A stretch of 64,000 nucleotides of DNA from CAVVYW01 sp963752605 (GCA_963752605.1 CAVVYW010000009.1:54237-118236); one strand, 5' to 3'. Shown: positions 9,178 to 20,440, numbered from the stretch's first letter. Numbers and translations are program-made. The notes: a model not told the origin generated them from the sequence alone.

Positions 9178-10734
9178 CTATGCCGTGGTGGCCCCTCCGG
9201 AGCCACGGCCCATGCGATAGGCGACTGCAGCCAGGATCAGCGCGCCGACTCCGATCAGGACCCAGACCACTCCGCTGGTCCCGTCGTCGTCCTCCTCGGA
9301 ACCTCCGCCATCGGAGGAGAAGGAGGGCAGTGTGTCGCTGCCGTCCGCTCCCGCCAGCGCCTTCAGCTGCGAGCCGAGGGCGGCGTCGGGGTTCGCACCC
9401 GGCTTCGCCGGTGCCAGGTAGGGGAACTCCGTCAGGAACTCGACGTCGTTCTGATTGACGCCGTCTCCCAGCGGGACCTCATTCCCCTGCAGAGCGCCCG
9501 CGACCACCTGGAGGTCGATGTCGACCACGTCGTCGGTCAGACGACGGCCGTTCGGGTACCCGGCGTTGTCCATGGCCAGCACGCCGAGCCGGTTCGGCTC
9601 AGCCGTCGGCGGCACGCCCAGATTGAGCTTGAGCGTGTCGGTCGCGTTCATGCCGGCCTTGCCCGGGAACGCGTTCAGGTCGGGCACGCCCTGGAGCACC
9701 GCCTGGACGATGTCCGTGCGGTTCTTCTCAGGCGCGTTGACCTGGTCCGGGAACAGGATGTTCAGGACGGCCGCCAGTTCAGGCTGCAACACGTACTTGC
9801 CGTAATTGGTGGCGTCGTCCTTGGGCTCGGTTCGGTTGAACCTGTCCTTCTCGCCCAGCGGGATGATCACCTCGTTGACGAGCGGGTTGCCGAGGCGGGA
9901 TATCTGCTGATAGCCGCCGCTGCCGCTGCCATCGGGATTGATCGTCTGCCGCTCGGTCGACGCCCAGACTCCGACGACCGCGTTCGGGGCCATCTGATCC
10001 GCGACGGGCTTGCCGTCGACGGTGACCTCGGCCTCAGGAACCTGGAGGACGATCGACTGGACGCCGTAGCCGGCGAGGTCGTCCACCCCGCCGCCCTCGT
10101 TGCCGAGGCCGGCGCCATCGAGGTTGACCGTGTCGAAGACCCGGCCCAATGCCGCGAAGAACGGATCCTCGCGCTGTCCGGCGAAGACCTTTCCGCCATC
10201 GGGCAGGTCCTGAACCGCGCCGGCCTGGACCGCCTCATAGTCCGGGATGGTCTTCGGGCCGACGTTGCTCGGCGGGGTCGAGAGATCCTTCGCGATCACA
10301 CTCGAGCCGCCCCCGACCTCCTCGCGGGTGACCGAGTAGGTCTGAACCACGTTGAGGTTCTCGCTGCCCACCGACTCGACGGGCATTCCGTTCGTGTAGA
10401 GGAACGAGTTGGGGTTGCGGGTCTTGGTGTCGAAATCGAACAGGTACCGGATGTCGGCCGCGCCGTCACCCGTGTTGTCGATGTTCAGGTAGTAGTGCGC
10501 GTTGTCGTCGAACTTGTAGAAGTTCGGCCCACCGGCGGGATCCTCGAACGGGACCCAGTTCGACGCGATCGTGATCGCGTCGGGAGCGTCCTCGGCCGTG
10601 AAGGCGTAGAGGTCGGTGTCATCACCGGTTGGGTCGATCGACGTCAGCGGCGCCTCGCGATGCGAGGAGCCGATGCTGAGCGGCACCGCTACGGCCACCG
10701 CCGCGAGGGCGGCGGCCACGGTGAGCTTCTTCAT
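9178..10734 (-). CDS. DUF4331-family surface protein with C-terminal membrane anchor
   Basis: The signal peptide ends near SSHREAP, and SSHREAPLTSIDPTGDDTDLYAF is the N-terminal hallmark of DUF4331. The body continues with ADIRYLFDFDTKTRNPNSF, further family-like segments (VFAGQREDPFFAALG) and LAMDNAGYPNGRRLTDDVVDI. A Ser/Asp/Glu/Gly-rich linker leads to one membrane helix (VVWVLIGVGALILAAVAY) with a short basic tail, so the protein is probably anchored and displayed outside. Start ATG 10734 has a strong AAGGAGGA site. The biochemical role of DUF4331 is not established. A co-oriented TPR gene follows and a 26-bp palindrome lies about 90 bases upstream. Confidence 0.85.
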   Translation of the reverse strand: MKKLTVAAALAAVAVAVPLSIGSSHREAPLTSIDPTGDDTDLYAFTAEDAPDAITIASNWVPFEDPAGGPNFYKFDDNAHYYLNIDNTGDGAADIRYLFDFDTKTRNPNSFLYTNGMPVESVGSENLNVVQTYSVTREEVGGGSSVIAKDLSTPPSNVGPKTIPDYEAVQAGAVQDLPDGGKVFAGQREDPFFAALGRVFDTVNLDGAGLGNEGGGVDDLAGYGVQSIVLQVPEAEVTVDGKPVADQMAPNAVVGVWASTERQTINPDGSGSGGYQQISRLGNPLVNEVIIPLGEKDRFNRTEPKDDATNYGKYVLQPELAAVLNILFPDQVNAPEKNRTDIVQAVLQGVPDLNAFPGKAGMNATDTLKLNLGVPPTAEPNRLGVLAMDNAGYPNGRRLTDDVVDIDLQVVAGALQGNEVPLGDGVNQNDVEFLTEFPYLAPAKPGANPDAALGSQLKALAGADGSDTLPSFSSDGGGSEEDDDGTSGVVWVLIGVGALILAAVAYRMGRGSGGATTA

Positions 10735-10820
10735 GCTTCCTCCTTGGGGTCGGTCATGGCCCCTGCTACGCCGCCCCGGTCAGGGAGGATCAGAAACCGC
10801 TGCAAACCCAGAGATTTCGA

Positions 10821-10846
10821 GACGGGTTCGCAGCTGCGAACCCGTC
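10821..10846. promoter_or_regulatory. perfect 26-bp palindrome upstream of the DUF4331 gene
   Basis: The half-site GACGGGTTCGCAG is followed directly by its exact reverse complement. It lies between the stop of the aldo/keto reductase gene (10851) and the DUF4331 start (10734). It could be the operator of a dimeric regulator, or a terminator for the reductase transcript, though a hairpin without loop bases and without a T-run is a poor terminator. Confidence 0.55.
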
Positions 10847-10850
10847 GCAG

Positions 10851-12005
10851 CTAGCGGACGGTGGTCGCCGGGGCCTGGCTCAGGTCGCGCTCGGGGTCGA
10901 TTCCCCAGCGTCGGCCGGCCTCGACGAGATTCGGCTCGAGCGCCCAGCGGTCGGGGCGCTCCTCGCCGGTGTGGTCAGGGCTCGCGCCCTTGAGCACCAT
11001 GCAGCCGGTGTTGTCGCCGAGTGCGCGGATCTCCGCGACTTCGTCCGCACTGAGCCGCTGGTCGGATGGGAGCGCCTCGAGCTCGGCCCGCTTCTCCTCG
11101 ATCGGACGCGCGCCCGGGTCGGCCTCCTGGATCAAGGTCGGGACGACGCACTCCACCGCGTCGTGGGCGAGGTTCCATTGGCAGGCGAGCTGCATGGGCG
11201 TGAGCCCGCCCCGCTCCGCGATCGGCCGGATCCGGTCCAGCTTCGCGCGCCCCTCCGGGATCCAGCCCTCCGGCCGGAACGCCCGGTGGTCGCCCTCGGG
11301 CAGCTCGGTGTCCGGGGTGACGTCGTCCCAGAAGAGGCCACCGTAGTCCACCACCCGGGTGATGACCCGGACGCCGTTCCGGGCCGCCGCCTCCAGGCAG
11401 AGCTCGCCGGGCCACGGCTCGAACGGATTGAGGATGATCATCGCCCAATCCAGTCGCTCGCCGAAGCGCTCGAAGCACTCGACCAGGTCCAGGGTGAAGC
11501 CGTTGGCGGGCCCGGGGGCGATCCCGATTGACCCGGTTAGGCCCTGATCGCGGAGCGCGGACATCCCGTCCCAGACCTCCTCGCTCCTATACCCCGTTCG
11601 GTCCGGGTTGTGGAGCAGCAGCAGGTCGAAGTGGTCCTGTCCGAGCCGGGCCAGGCTGCGCTCGGCGGCCATCCGCAAATAGCCGGCGTACTCTCCCGGT
11701 TCGCGCAGCCGCGGATCGGTGAAGCGGGGGAAGCCGCGCGGCCCGTCGCGCTCGCCGTCGTAGAAATCGTGCCCGACGGCCCCGATCAGGCAGAAGCTCC
11801 CCCGAGGTGCACCCTCGAGCGCCCTGCCGAGGATCTGGTCGGCCTCTCCCTGCCCGTAGGCGTCCGCGGTGAGGAAGGTGTCGATTCCCCCGCCGGAGTT
11901 GGGCCTCAGGAGCCTGATCAGGCGCTCCTCGTCGATCGCCTCGCCGAAGCGGAGGAACCGCCCTCCGCTCCAGGTGCCGATCGCCGCTCTGCCGGGGGCC
12001 TTCAC
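10851..12005 (-). CDS. aldo/keto reductase-family protein
   Basis: A TIM-barrel oxidoreductase of the aldo/keto reductase family, 384 residues. Seen are IDTFLTADAYGQGEAD (the DTAxxYG strand with the catalytic Tyr), DHFDLLLLHNPDRTG (His site) and SIGIAPGPANG, with ITPMQLAC-type and VVPTLIQE strands at the C-terminal NADP-binding end. The strand that normally ends in the catalytic Lys reads FCLIGAVGHD, so that Lys is not evident and activity may differ from the norm. Start GTG 12005. It is separated from the delta-60 gene upstream by 22 bases. The substrate is unknown. Confidence 0.8.
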   Translation of the reverse strand: MKAPGRAAIGTWSGGRFLRFGEAIDEERLIRLLRPNSGGGIDTFLTADAYGQGEADQILGRALEGAPRGSFCLIGAVGHDFYDGERDGPRGFPRFTDPRLREPGEYAGYLRMAAERSLARLGQDHFDLLLLHNPDRTGYRSEEVWDGMSALRDQGLTGSIGIAPGPANGFTLDLVECFERFGERLDWAMIILNPFEPWPGELCLEAAARNGVRVITRVVDYGGLFWDDVTPDTELPEGDHRAFRPEGWIPEGRAKLDRIRPIAERGGLTPMQLACQWNLAHDAVECVVPTLIQEADPGARPIEEKRAELEALPSDQRLSADEVAEIRALGDNTGCMVLKGASPDHTGEERPDRWALEPNLVEAGRRWGIDPERDLSQAPATTVR

Positions 12006-12027
12006 GGCCCCGAACGCTAGCGACCGC

Positions 12028-13779
12028 CTACTTCCGCCTCTTCTTCCGCTTGCACTTGCCCTTCTTCTTGACGAACCCCTTCTTGCACTTCTTGGGGGCG
12101 GGCTGGGTGGGGGTGACCGGCGTCGTGCTCGGGATCACGGGCGGCGTCACCTCGGAGTAGGTGACGAACGTCGTCGAGCAGGGCGAGGTCCCGTGCGGTC
12201 CCGCCGCCTGGGCGTAGAGGGTGCTGGTGCTGTTGTCTGGCACGCTCGCCGGGACACCCGTGGTCTCGAAGAGCGCCTGGTTGCCGCTGCCGATCGCGGG
12301 CGGCGTGCAGGCCGCGTCCCTGTAGATATTGACCGAGGTCACCGGGCCGCCGGCGGGAACGGTGCCGAGCACGCGTGGGTTGTTGTCGTTGCTCCCGCTG
12401 GGCGGGGTGACCATCTGGACGTTGGGCGTCTCGGGGGAGGGGCAGGCGGGCGGCACCGTGACGCACACCGCGGTGATCGCGATCACCGACCCCGTCCCTA
12501 CACCGGTGAGGTAGGCGACACCGGCCGCGGAGAGGGGCGAGGCGATGCCGGTGACGGAGGCGAGGCCGGGATGCCCGGTCTCGAGTATCCCGTCGCCACT
12601 GAAGCCGGCATCGAGGGCCCCGGTGGAGGTGAACCGCGCCGCGAGCTGGGTGAACGCACCGCTCGGACCCCCCGTCCCGCCCACGAACAGCTTGCCGTCC
12701 GCGAGCGAGGTGATGCCGGTGAACACCTCGGTGTCGGCGCCGGGCACAGGCACGGTCGCGAAACTCGCGGAGGTCCCGAACGTGTTGTCCGGCGCGCCCA
12801 ACGACGTGACGCGCGAGAGCATCGCCTCGTAGTCGAAGCTCGGGGACCCGCGCCTGGCGAACCCGGCGACGGTGATCCCGTTCGCGTCGACCACGACGTC
12901 ACGGGCCTTGGACTCGATGTACCCCATCGGGAGCGGCGGGCGGAGGATCCCGGGGATGGTCCCACCGGAGTTGAAGGTTGTGTCCAGCGATCCGTTGGTA
13001 TTGATGCGGGCGACGCCGTAGGTGGCGGTGCCGTTGATGGACCCGGAGACGATGAACTTGCCGTCGCCCTGCTGGGCAAGTCCATCCGCAAACGAATCCG
13101 TGCTCGCCGCCCACTGGAAGTCGAAGAACCCGTTCGGGTTGCCGAAGCTGGCCGTGTCGAGGGCGCCGGTGGAGGTGAGCTGCACGATCTTGACGACCCG
13201 CGCAGTCCCCGTGCCCTTTTGCGCTGTGAACACCACCTTGTCCGCGTTGGGGATGATGTCCCTACCGGCCTCGGTGTCGTCGAAGTCGAGCCTGAACACG
13301 CCGTTGCCGGGCATCGCCCCCGGGCCGTCGAACGTGTTGTCGGGTGCGCCGCCGGGCTGAACGCGCGCCAGGACTAGGTCGCTCGTGTCACCGGTGGCGG
13401 CGATCGCAGCCTCACCCAGGACGAGGATGTTCCCGGTGGCGGGATCGATCGAGACGGCGGTCGCCGTCTCGCCGCCGGAGGTGGCGCCGGAGTCGATCGT
13501 GATGTCGCCGTCGCCCCCGAAGGTCGTGTCGAAGCTTCCGTTGGGGTTGAAGCGAGCGACCCCGATTTCGCTGCCGTCCTGGCCCACGACCACCAGCCGG
13601 CCGCTGGAGTCGACCACAGCGTCCCGTGTGTCCGTGAGGTTCGCGGAGTTGAACTCCGTGGCGAGCCTGCCGTCGCCGCTGAAGGAGTTGTCGAGGTCAC
13701 CGGAGACCGCCCCCAGGGCCGTCCCGGTTCCGAGCAGCGAGAAGGTCAGTGCGAGCCCCGCAAGTGCACGAATGCGCAT
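12028..13779 (-). CDS. secreted delta-60 repeat protein with basic C-terminal tail (copy 1)
   Basis: Signal peptide (MRIRALAGLALTFSLLGTGTALG), then seven delta-60 type repeats of pattern GxxDxxF at about 55-70-residue spacing (GDLDNSF, GSFDTTF, GAPDNTF, GALDTASF, GSLDTTF, GAPDNTF, GALDAGF). Seven such units would suit a seven-bladed propeller. A Cys-containing domain with SVNIYRDAACTPPAIG follows, then a Pro/Thr linker and a tail with 14 Lys/Arg and two Cys in the last 20 residues. No catalytic motif is seen; such proteins are usually surface or extracellular. It is a tandem paralogue of the next gene upstream, with near-identical stretches such as FDFQWA. It has its own promoter at 13853-13881. 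Confidence 0.8.
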   Translation of the reverse strand: MRIRALAGLALTFSLLGTGTALGAVSGDLDNSFSGDGRLATEFNSANLTDTRDAVVDSSGRLVVVGQDGSEIGVARFNPNGSFDTTFGGDGDITIDSGATSGGETATAVSIDPATGNILVLGEAAIAATGDTSDLVLARVQPGGAPDNTFDGPGAMPGNGVFRLDFDDTEAGRDIIPNADKVVFTAQKGTGTARVVKIVQLTSTGALDTASFGNPNGFFDFQWAASTDSFADGLAQQGDGKFIVSGSINGTATYGVARINTNGSLDTTFNSGGTIPGILRPPLPMGYIESKARDVVVDANGITVAGFARRGSPSFDYEAMLSRVTSLGAPDNTFGTSASFATVPVPGADTEVFTGITSLADGKLFVGGTGGPSGAFTQLAARFTSTGALDAGFSGDGILETGHPGLASVTGIASPLSAAGVAYLTGVGTGSVIAITAVCVTVPPACPSPETPNVQMVTPPSGSNDNNPRVLGTVPAGGPVTSVNIYRDAACTPPAIGSGNQALFETTGVPASVPDNSTSTLYAQAAGPHGTSPCSTTFVTYSEVTPPVIPSTTPVTPTQPAPKKCKKGFVKKKGKCKRKKRRK

Positions 13780-13852
13780 GGTGGAGTTCCGTCTCCCTGG
13801 ATGATTTGAGATTTACCCAAGCACCGCCTGGGGTGTCCCTGCCGAGTGCGGC

Positions 13853-13881
13853 TTTATAGCAGCGCACCGCGCCCTTGTCAC
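13853..13881 (-). promoter_or_regulatory. sigma70-type promoter of the downstream delta-60 gene
   Basis: On the minus strand GTGACA (81-76 of this block, 13881-13876) and TATAAA (13858-13853) are separated by exactly 17 bases, close to the TTGACA-17-TATAAT consensus. Initiation would fall near 13846, giving a leader of about 67 bases before the ATG at 13779. The promoter lies between the two delta-60 paralogues, so the second can be made independently. Confidence 0.6.
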
Positions 13882-13911
13882 TACCCGCTATTGAAGGTCG
13901 CGTTGGTCCCG

Positions 13912-15411
13912 CTAGACGGGCAGAGCCCGCGCCCGCTTCTTGCAGCGCTTCTTCTTCCGCTTGCTCTTGATCTTCGCGCACTTCTTGAGCGCGGCCGCTC
14001 GTAGGCCGGTCGGCCCGGTGGCGGGCTGTGGCGGCGTGGGGGTCACCCCGGGCGCGGCTGGGGTCGGACAGGCCGGCGGCACCGTCACGCAGACGGCAGA
14101 GATCCCGAGCTCGCCCGGCCCAGGGTCGTGACCCTGTCCGACCAGGTACGCGGTCCCGTTGGGACTGACCGGCGAGGAGTCCACGTTCGAGGGCACGCCA
14201 GGATCGAACGTCTTGAACCCTGCAGGCGCGGCGAAGGTGGTGTCGAGTCCGCCTGTGCCCGTGTAGCGGGCGGCGAACTGATCGCGATCGGCCACCGGCC
14301 CCACCGTTCCCCCCGCGAAGAGCTTCCCGCCGCCGAGCAGCTCCAGGCTCCCGAAGGTCGAGATGTCGCCCGCAAGGGGGAGGATCGAGTAGCCGCTGCT
14401 GGTGCCGAAGGTGCCGTCCAGCGTCCCGCTCGATGTCACCCGCGAGATGAACGGGTCTGCGTCGAAGGTGACGGAGGCCTCGATCGCCCCGGCGACGACG
14501 ACCCCTCCACCGCTGTCGATCTGGGCGGCGAAAGCATCGGCCTGAAAGTAGCCGGCAGGGAGCGCGGGACGGGCGATCCCGGGGGTCGTGCCGCCGGAGT
14601 TGAAGCTGGTGTCGAGGGCACCGGCGGTGGTGAGCCGGGCGACCCCGTACGCCCCGGTTCCGTTCGGCTGCCCGACGACGATCAGCTTGCCGTCGTCCTG
14701 TTGGTCCAGGGCGGTAACCAGCGAGTTGACTCCGGTCGCCCATTGGAAGTCGAAGTACCCGTTCGGGCTGCCGAAGCTCGCCGTATCGAACGCTCCGGTG
14801 GAGCTGAGCTGGACGACCCTGATGGACTGGGTGGTTCCGTCGAAGAGCACACCCGCGAAGACGAGCTTGCCGTCGTTGTCGATCACGTCGCTCGCGTTTT
14901 CGGTGTCCAAGAAGTCGAGCCGGAAGACCCCGTTGCCGGACCCGCCGGGGCCGTCGAAGCTGGGATCCAGGTCACCGTCCGGCTCGAGCCTGGCGACGAC
15001 GAAGTCCAGCTCAGCAGCAGGGCCCGACGACACGGTCACGTCCCCGACGATCAGGAGATTCCCGGTGGCCGGGTCGATCGCGACCGCCTGGGCCTCCTCG
15101 CTGAGCTTCGTCCCCGGCGAATCCACGGTGACCATGCCGTCGCCGCCGCCGAAGCTGCCGTCGAGGCTGCCGTCTGGGTTGTAGCGCTGCACCGCGATCG
15201 CCACGCCGGAGCGCCCGACGACGACCAACTTGCCGTTGAAGTCGAGCGCGGAGTCGCGCACTGTGAACGAGGAGCCGCCGAAGTCGGTGGCGAGCTTGCC
15301 GTCGCCGCTGAAGGTGGTGTCGTAGTCGCCCTCGACCGCCGCCAGTGCCGTGCCGGCGCCGAGCATCGAGAGAACCAGGGTGAGTCCCGCCAGAGAGCGC
15401 TTCCCGCGCAT
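13912..15411 (-). CDS. secreted delta-60 repeat protein with basic C-terminal tail (copy 2)
   Basis: Paralogue of the adjacent gene, 499 residues. Signal peptide MRGKRSLAGLTLVLSMLGAG, then seven repeats in the same order (GDYDTTF, GSLDGSF, GDLDPSF, GAFDTASF, GALDTSF, GTLDGTF, GGLDTTF). The extra Cys domain of copy 1 is absent; a short Pro/Ala linker leads directly to the tail (KKCAKIKSKRKKKRCKKR). Blocks such as NGVFRLDF, VVQLSSTGA and SFGSPNGYFDFQWA match copy 1 nearly word for word, showing duplication in tandem. Start ATG 15411 has a GAAGGAG site. The ligand and role are unknown. Confidence 0.8.
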   Translation of the reverse strand: MRGKRSLAGLTLVLSMLGAGTALAAVEGDYDTTFSGDGKLATDFGGSSFTVRDSALDFNGKLVVVGRSGVAIAVQRYNPDGSLDGSFGGGDGMVTVDSPGTKLSEEAQAVAIDPATGNLLIVGDVTVSSGPAAELDFVVARLEPDGDLDPSFDGPGGSGNGVFRLDFLDTENASDVIDNDGKLVFAGVLFDGTTQSIRVVQLSSTGAFDTASFGSPNGYFDFQWATGVNSLVTALDQQDDGKLIVVGQPNGTGAYGVARLTTAGALDTSFNSGGTTPGIARPALPAGYFQADAFAAQIDSGGGVVVAGAIEASVTFDADPFISRVTSSGTLDGTFGTSSGYSILPLAGDISTFGSLELLGGGKLFAGGTVGPVADRDQFAARYTGTGGLDTTFAAPAGFKTFDPGVPSNVDSSPVSPNGTAYLVGQGHDPGPGELGISAVCVTVPPACPTPAAPGVTPTPPQPATGPTGLRAAALKKCAKIKSKRKKKRCKKRARALPV

Positions 15412-15505
15412 GAAGCTCCTTCTCCCCTAGCTGAAATCTGCCGGGAGCCCGACCTCGGACACCCAGCCGAACTCGTGGGATCTTAGAGCAGGCCGGGGCC
15501 CCTCG

Positions 15506-18094
<2,589 letters not shown>

Positions 18095-18245
18095 CTACGC
18101 GTGCCTCGTATCTATCAATCGTCTCGGCTGGGTCGAGTTGCGGTGTAACGGGACGCAGACTTGCCGGGGGCCCAATCCGTATCGGCTCCTGGCCGCCGAT
18201 CTCTTGATCTGACCTCCGGTTTCTGTCGGGGACGGCGAGAGCGCA

Positions 18246-18251
18246 AGTATA
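18246..18251 (-). promoter_or_regulatory. clpC: possible -10 element of the clpC promoter
   Basis: The gap between clpC and the divergent membrane gene (18095-18401) holds a TATACT on the minus strand at 18251-18246, about 150 bases before clpC. No good -35 hexamer sits 17 bases upstream, so this is a weak call. I see no CtsR- or HspR-like repeat in the gap and no other feature. Confidence 0.3.
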
Positions 18252-18401
18252 GCCAGGGGCCTCCCTCGCCCACGCAGGCTTCGACCGTCATTCCCGAAGT
18301 CCCTGCAAGGTGCCGGATTTGTTGCGTCAGCGACGCAGCGGCGGTCCGCCGTGGCAGCGCGTGAGGCGTGACGGAGCGCTAATTTGCCGCCGGTGACGGC
18401 G

Positions 18402-18869
18402 ATGAGGAACGCATGGGGAAAGGTCCGCGATGGAGCGCTGAAGGCGCTGCGGGCGCCGGGCGCCTGGGTCGCGAAGGCGACCGAGGCGCCGCGGGCCCGC
18501 GTTTCGAGCGTGCGGAACCGGGCCCGTGAGCATCCGACCCTGGCCATCGGGATCGTGGGCGGTGTCCTGGTCACGATCGCCTGGATCGCCTGGGCGATCT
18601 ACGTGACCACGAACAACGGGGCCAACGCGGGGCTCGGCGTGCTGATCACCTGGCCGGTGCTGATCGGGGCGCTGGCCCTGATCGCCGCGCCCTTCGTGCT
18701 GACGGCGATGCTGGTCCAGCGCCACCGGGACGCATCGGAGCCCGCGATGGCGGGCGCACCGTCCATCGCCGAAGAGCCATCCAAGAAGGCCGAGAGGGAA
18801 GAGAGCAAGAAGGACGAGAACGAAGCCCGAGGACGAGTGGCCGGCGTCGCCATCAGATCGCGGCTGTAG
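18402..18869 (+). CDS. small two-helix membrane protein
   Basis: About 155 residues: a basic amphipathic N-terminus rich in Ala, Arg and Lys, two adjacent membrane helices (about residues 47-66 and 75-105, PTLAIGIVGGVLVTIAWIAW and ITWPVLIGALALIAAPFVLT), then a highly charged Lys/Glu tail. An in-frame TTG at 18384 would add six residues. No family is recognised. It is divergent from clpC and convergent with lysS. Confidence 0.6.
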   Translation: MRNAWGKVRDGALKALRAPGAWVAKATEAPRARVSSVRNRAREHPTLAIGIVGGVLVTIAWIAWAIYVTTNNGANAGLGVLITWPVLIGALALIAAPFVLTAMLVQRHRDASEPAMAGAPSIAEEPSKKAEREESKKDENEARGRVAGVAIRSRL

Positions 18870-18904
18870 CGGCCGCTCATCACAAGTCGCTTCGGCCGAG
18901 GCCG

Positions 18905-18924
18905 TCGCTCCTGAGTCGGAGCGA
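18905..18924. terminator. bidirectional hairpin between convergent genes
   Basis: TCGCTCC and GGAGCGA pair around a six-base loop, in the 67-base gap between a plus-strand gene ending at 18869 and lysS ending at 18937. No T-run is present. The placement between convergent stops supports a terminator role on both strands. Confidence 0.5.
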
Positions 18925-18936
18925 GCCTGACAGCCG

Positions 18937-20409
18937 CTAACTCCGCATAGCCGGGAAGAGCAGGACCTCCCGGACGCTGGCGGCGCCCGTCAGCAACATC
19001 ACCAGCCGGTCGATGCCGAGGCCGACCCCGCCGGTGGGAGGCATCCCGTGCTCGAGGGCCTCGATGAACGCCTCGTCGTAGGGCTGGGCCTCCTCATCGC
19101 CCCGCTGCATCTCCTCGCGCTGCTGCTCGAAACGCCGCCGCTGCTCATCGGGATCGTTGAGCTCGGTGAACGAGTTGGCGATCTCGATCCCGCCGACGAA
19201 CGCCTCCCAGCGCTCCACCAGGCCCTCCTCGCTGCGGTGGGCCTTGGCGAAGGGTGAGAGCTCGACCGGATAGTCGACGATGAAGGTCGGCTGGACCAGG
19301 TTGGGCTCGACCTGTTTGGACAGCAGCCCGTCCACGAGCTTGCCCCAGCCCTCCTCGGCATCCGGCTTGGAGTCCATTGCCGCGGCGAGCTCCTCGCGGG
19401 ACGGATGCCCGGTCACGTCGATCCCGGTCCGCTCGGAGATCGCCTCCCGCAGCGTGACACGGCGCCATGGCGGGGCCAGGTCGATCTTCTCCCCGTCCCG
19501 CTCGATGACGGTGGTGCCCAGGACCTCTTCCGCCACATTCGCCACCAGCGCCTCCAGCTCGCGCGCGGTGTCCTCGTAGTCGGCATAGGCCTCGTACCAC
19601 TCGAGCATCGTGAACTCGGGGTTGTGCTTGTGGGAGACGCCCTCGTTGCGGAAGTCCTTCCCCAGCTCGTAGACCCGATCCACCCCGCCGACCACCAGCC
19701 GCTTCAGGTACAGCTCGGTGGCGATGCGGAGGTAGAGGTCGCGGTCGAGCGCGTTGTGATGGGTGGTGAAGGGCCGGGCCAGCGCCCCGCCGTAGAGCGG
19801 CTGCAGGACCGGGGTCTCAACCTCGACGAACCCGCGGGCGTCGAGCCAGCGGCGAACCGCGGCGATCGCGTTGGCGCGGGCAACGAAGAGGTCGCGGCTC
19901 TCCGCGTTTGCCATCAGGTCGAGCTCGCGGCGGCGGTAGCGGGTCTCGACGTCCTCTAGCCCGTGGAACTTCTCCGGGGGAGGCCGCAGGCTCTTGCTGA
20001 GCAGCTCCCAAGCGTCGGCCCGGATCGAGAGCTCCCCCCGCTTCGAGGCGAAGACCTTGCCCTCGATCCCGACGATGTCTCCGATGTCGAGGGCGAGCAG
20101 CCCGGTGTAGGCATCGTCCCCCAGCTCGTCGACGCGCGCCTGGATCTGGATCTCGCCGCTCCCGTCCCGAAGGTCCAGGAAGGAGGCCTTGCCGTGGCCG
20201 CGCCGCGCGGTCAGCCGTCCCGCGACCCGATAGCGGTCGTCGGTCTCGGACCCGGCCTCGATTCCCTCGTGCGCCTCTCGGACAGCGGCGATCTCGGTGC
20301 GGTCCGGAAACGAGTGCGGGAACGGCTCGATGCCGGCCTCCCGGAGGCGCTCGAGCTTCGCCCGCCGCTCGCTGAGCAGCTGGGACTCGGATTGAGCTCC
20401 CTCACTCAC
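18937..20409 (-). CDS. lysS: lysyl-tRNA synthetase (class II)
   Basis: Charges tRNA-Lys. An N-terminal OB-fold anticodon-binding domain (AGRLTARRGHGKASFLDLRDGSGEIQ in pieces) precedes the class II core with motif 1 (VEVETPVLQPLYGGA), motif 2 (FRNEGVSHKHNPEFTMLEWYEAY) and motif 3 (GVGLGIDRLVMLLT). The length of 490 residues is typical. Start GTG 20409. It follows greA on the same strand with a large hairpin in the 110-base gap, and greA-lysS is a known actinobacterial pairing. Confidence 0.96.
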   Translation of the reverse strand: MSEGAQSESQLLSERRAKLERLREAGIEPFPHSFPDRTEIAAVREAHEGIEAGSETDDRYRVAGRLTARRGHGKASFLDLRDGSGEIQIQARVDELGDDAYTGLLALDIGDIVGIEGKVFASKRGELSIRADAWELLSKSLRPPPEKFHGLEDVETRYRRRELDLMANAESRDLFVARANAIAAVRRWLDARGFVEVETPVLQPLYGGALARPFTTHHNALDRDLYLRIATELYLKRLVVGGVDRVYELGKDFRNEGVSHKHNPEFTMLEWYEAYADYEDTARELEALVANVAEEVLGTTVIERDGEKIDLAPPWRRVTLREAISERTGIDVTGHPSREELAAAMDSKPDAEEGWGKLVDGLLSKQVEPNLVQPTFIVDYPVELSPFAKAHRSEEGLVERWEAFVGGIEIANSFTELNDPDEQRRRFEQQREEMQRGDEEAQPYDEAFIEALEHGMPPTGGVGLGIDRLVMLLTGAASVREVLLFPAMRS

Positions 20410-20440
20410 GAGGCGCAGCCTAACCGCGTGTTGGGCGGAC

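Noticed and set aside
9097..10854. A 585-residue open frame on the plus strand opposite the DUF4331 gene
   Set aside because: Its sequence is Arg/Val/Gly-rich with no motif; it is the antisense shadow common in very GC-rich genes. The minus-strand reading has a signal peptide and family motifs.
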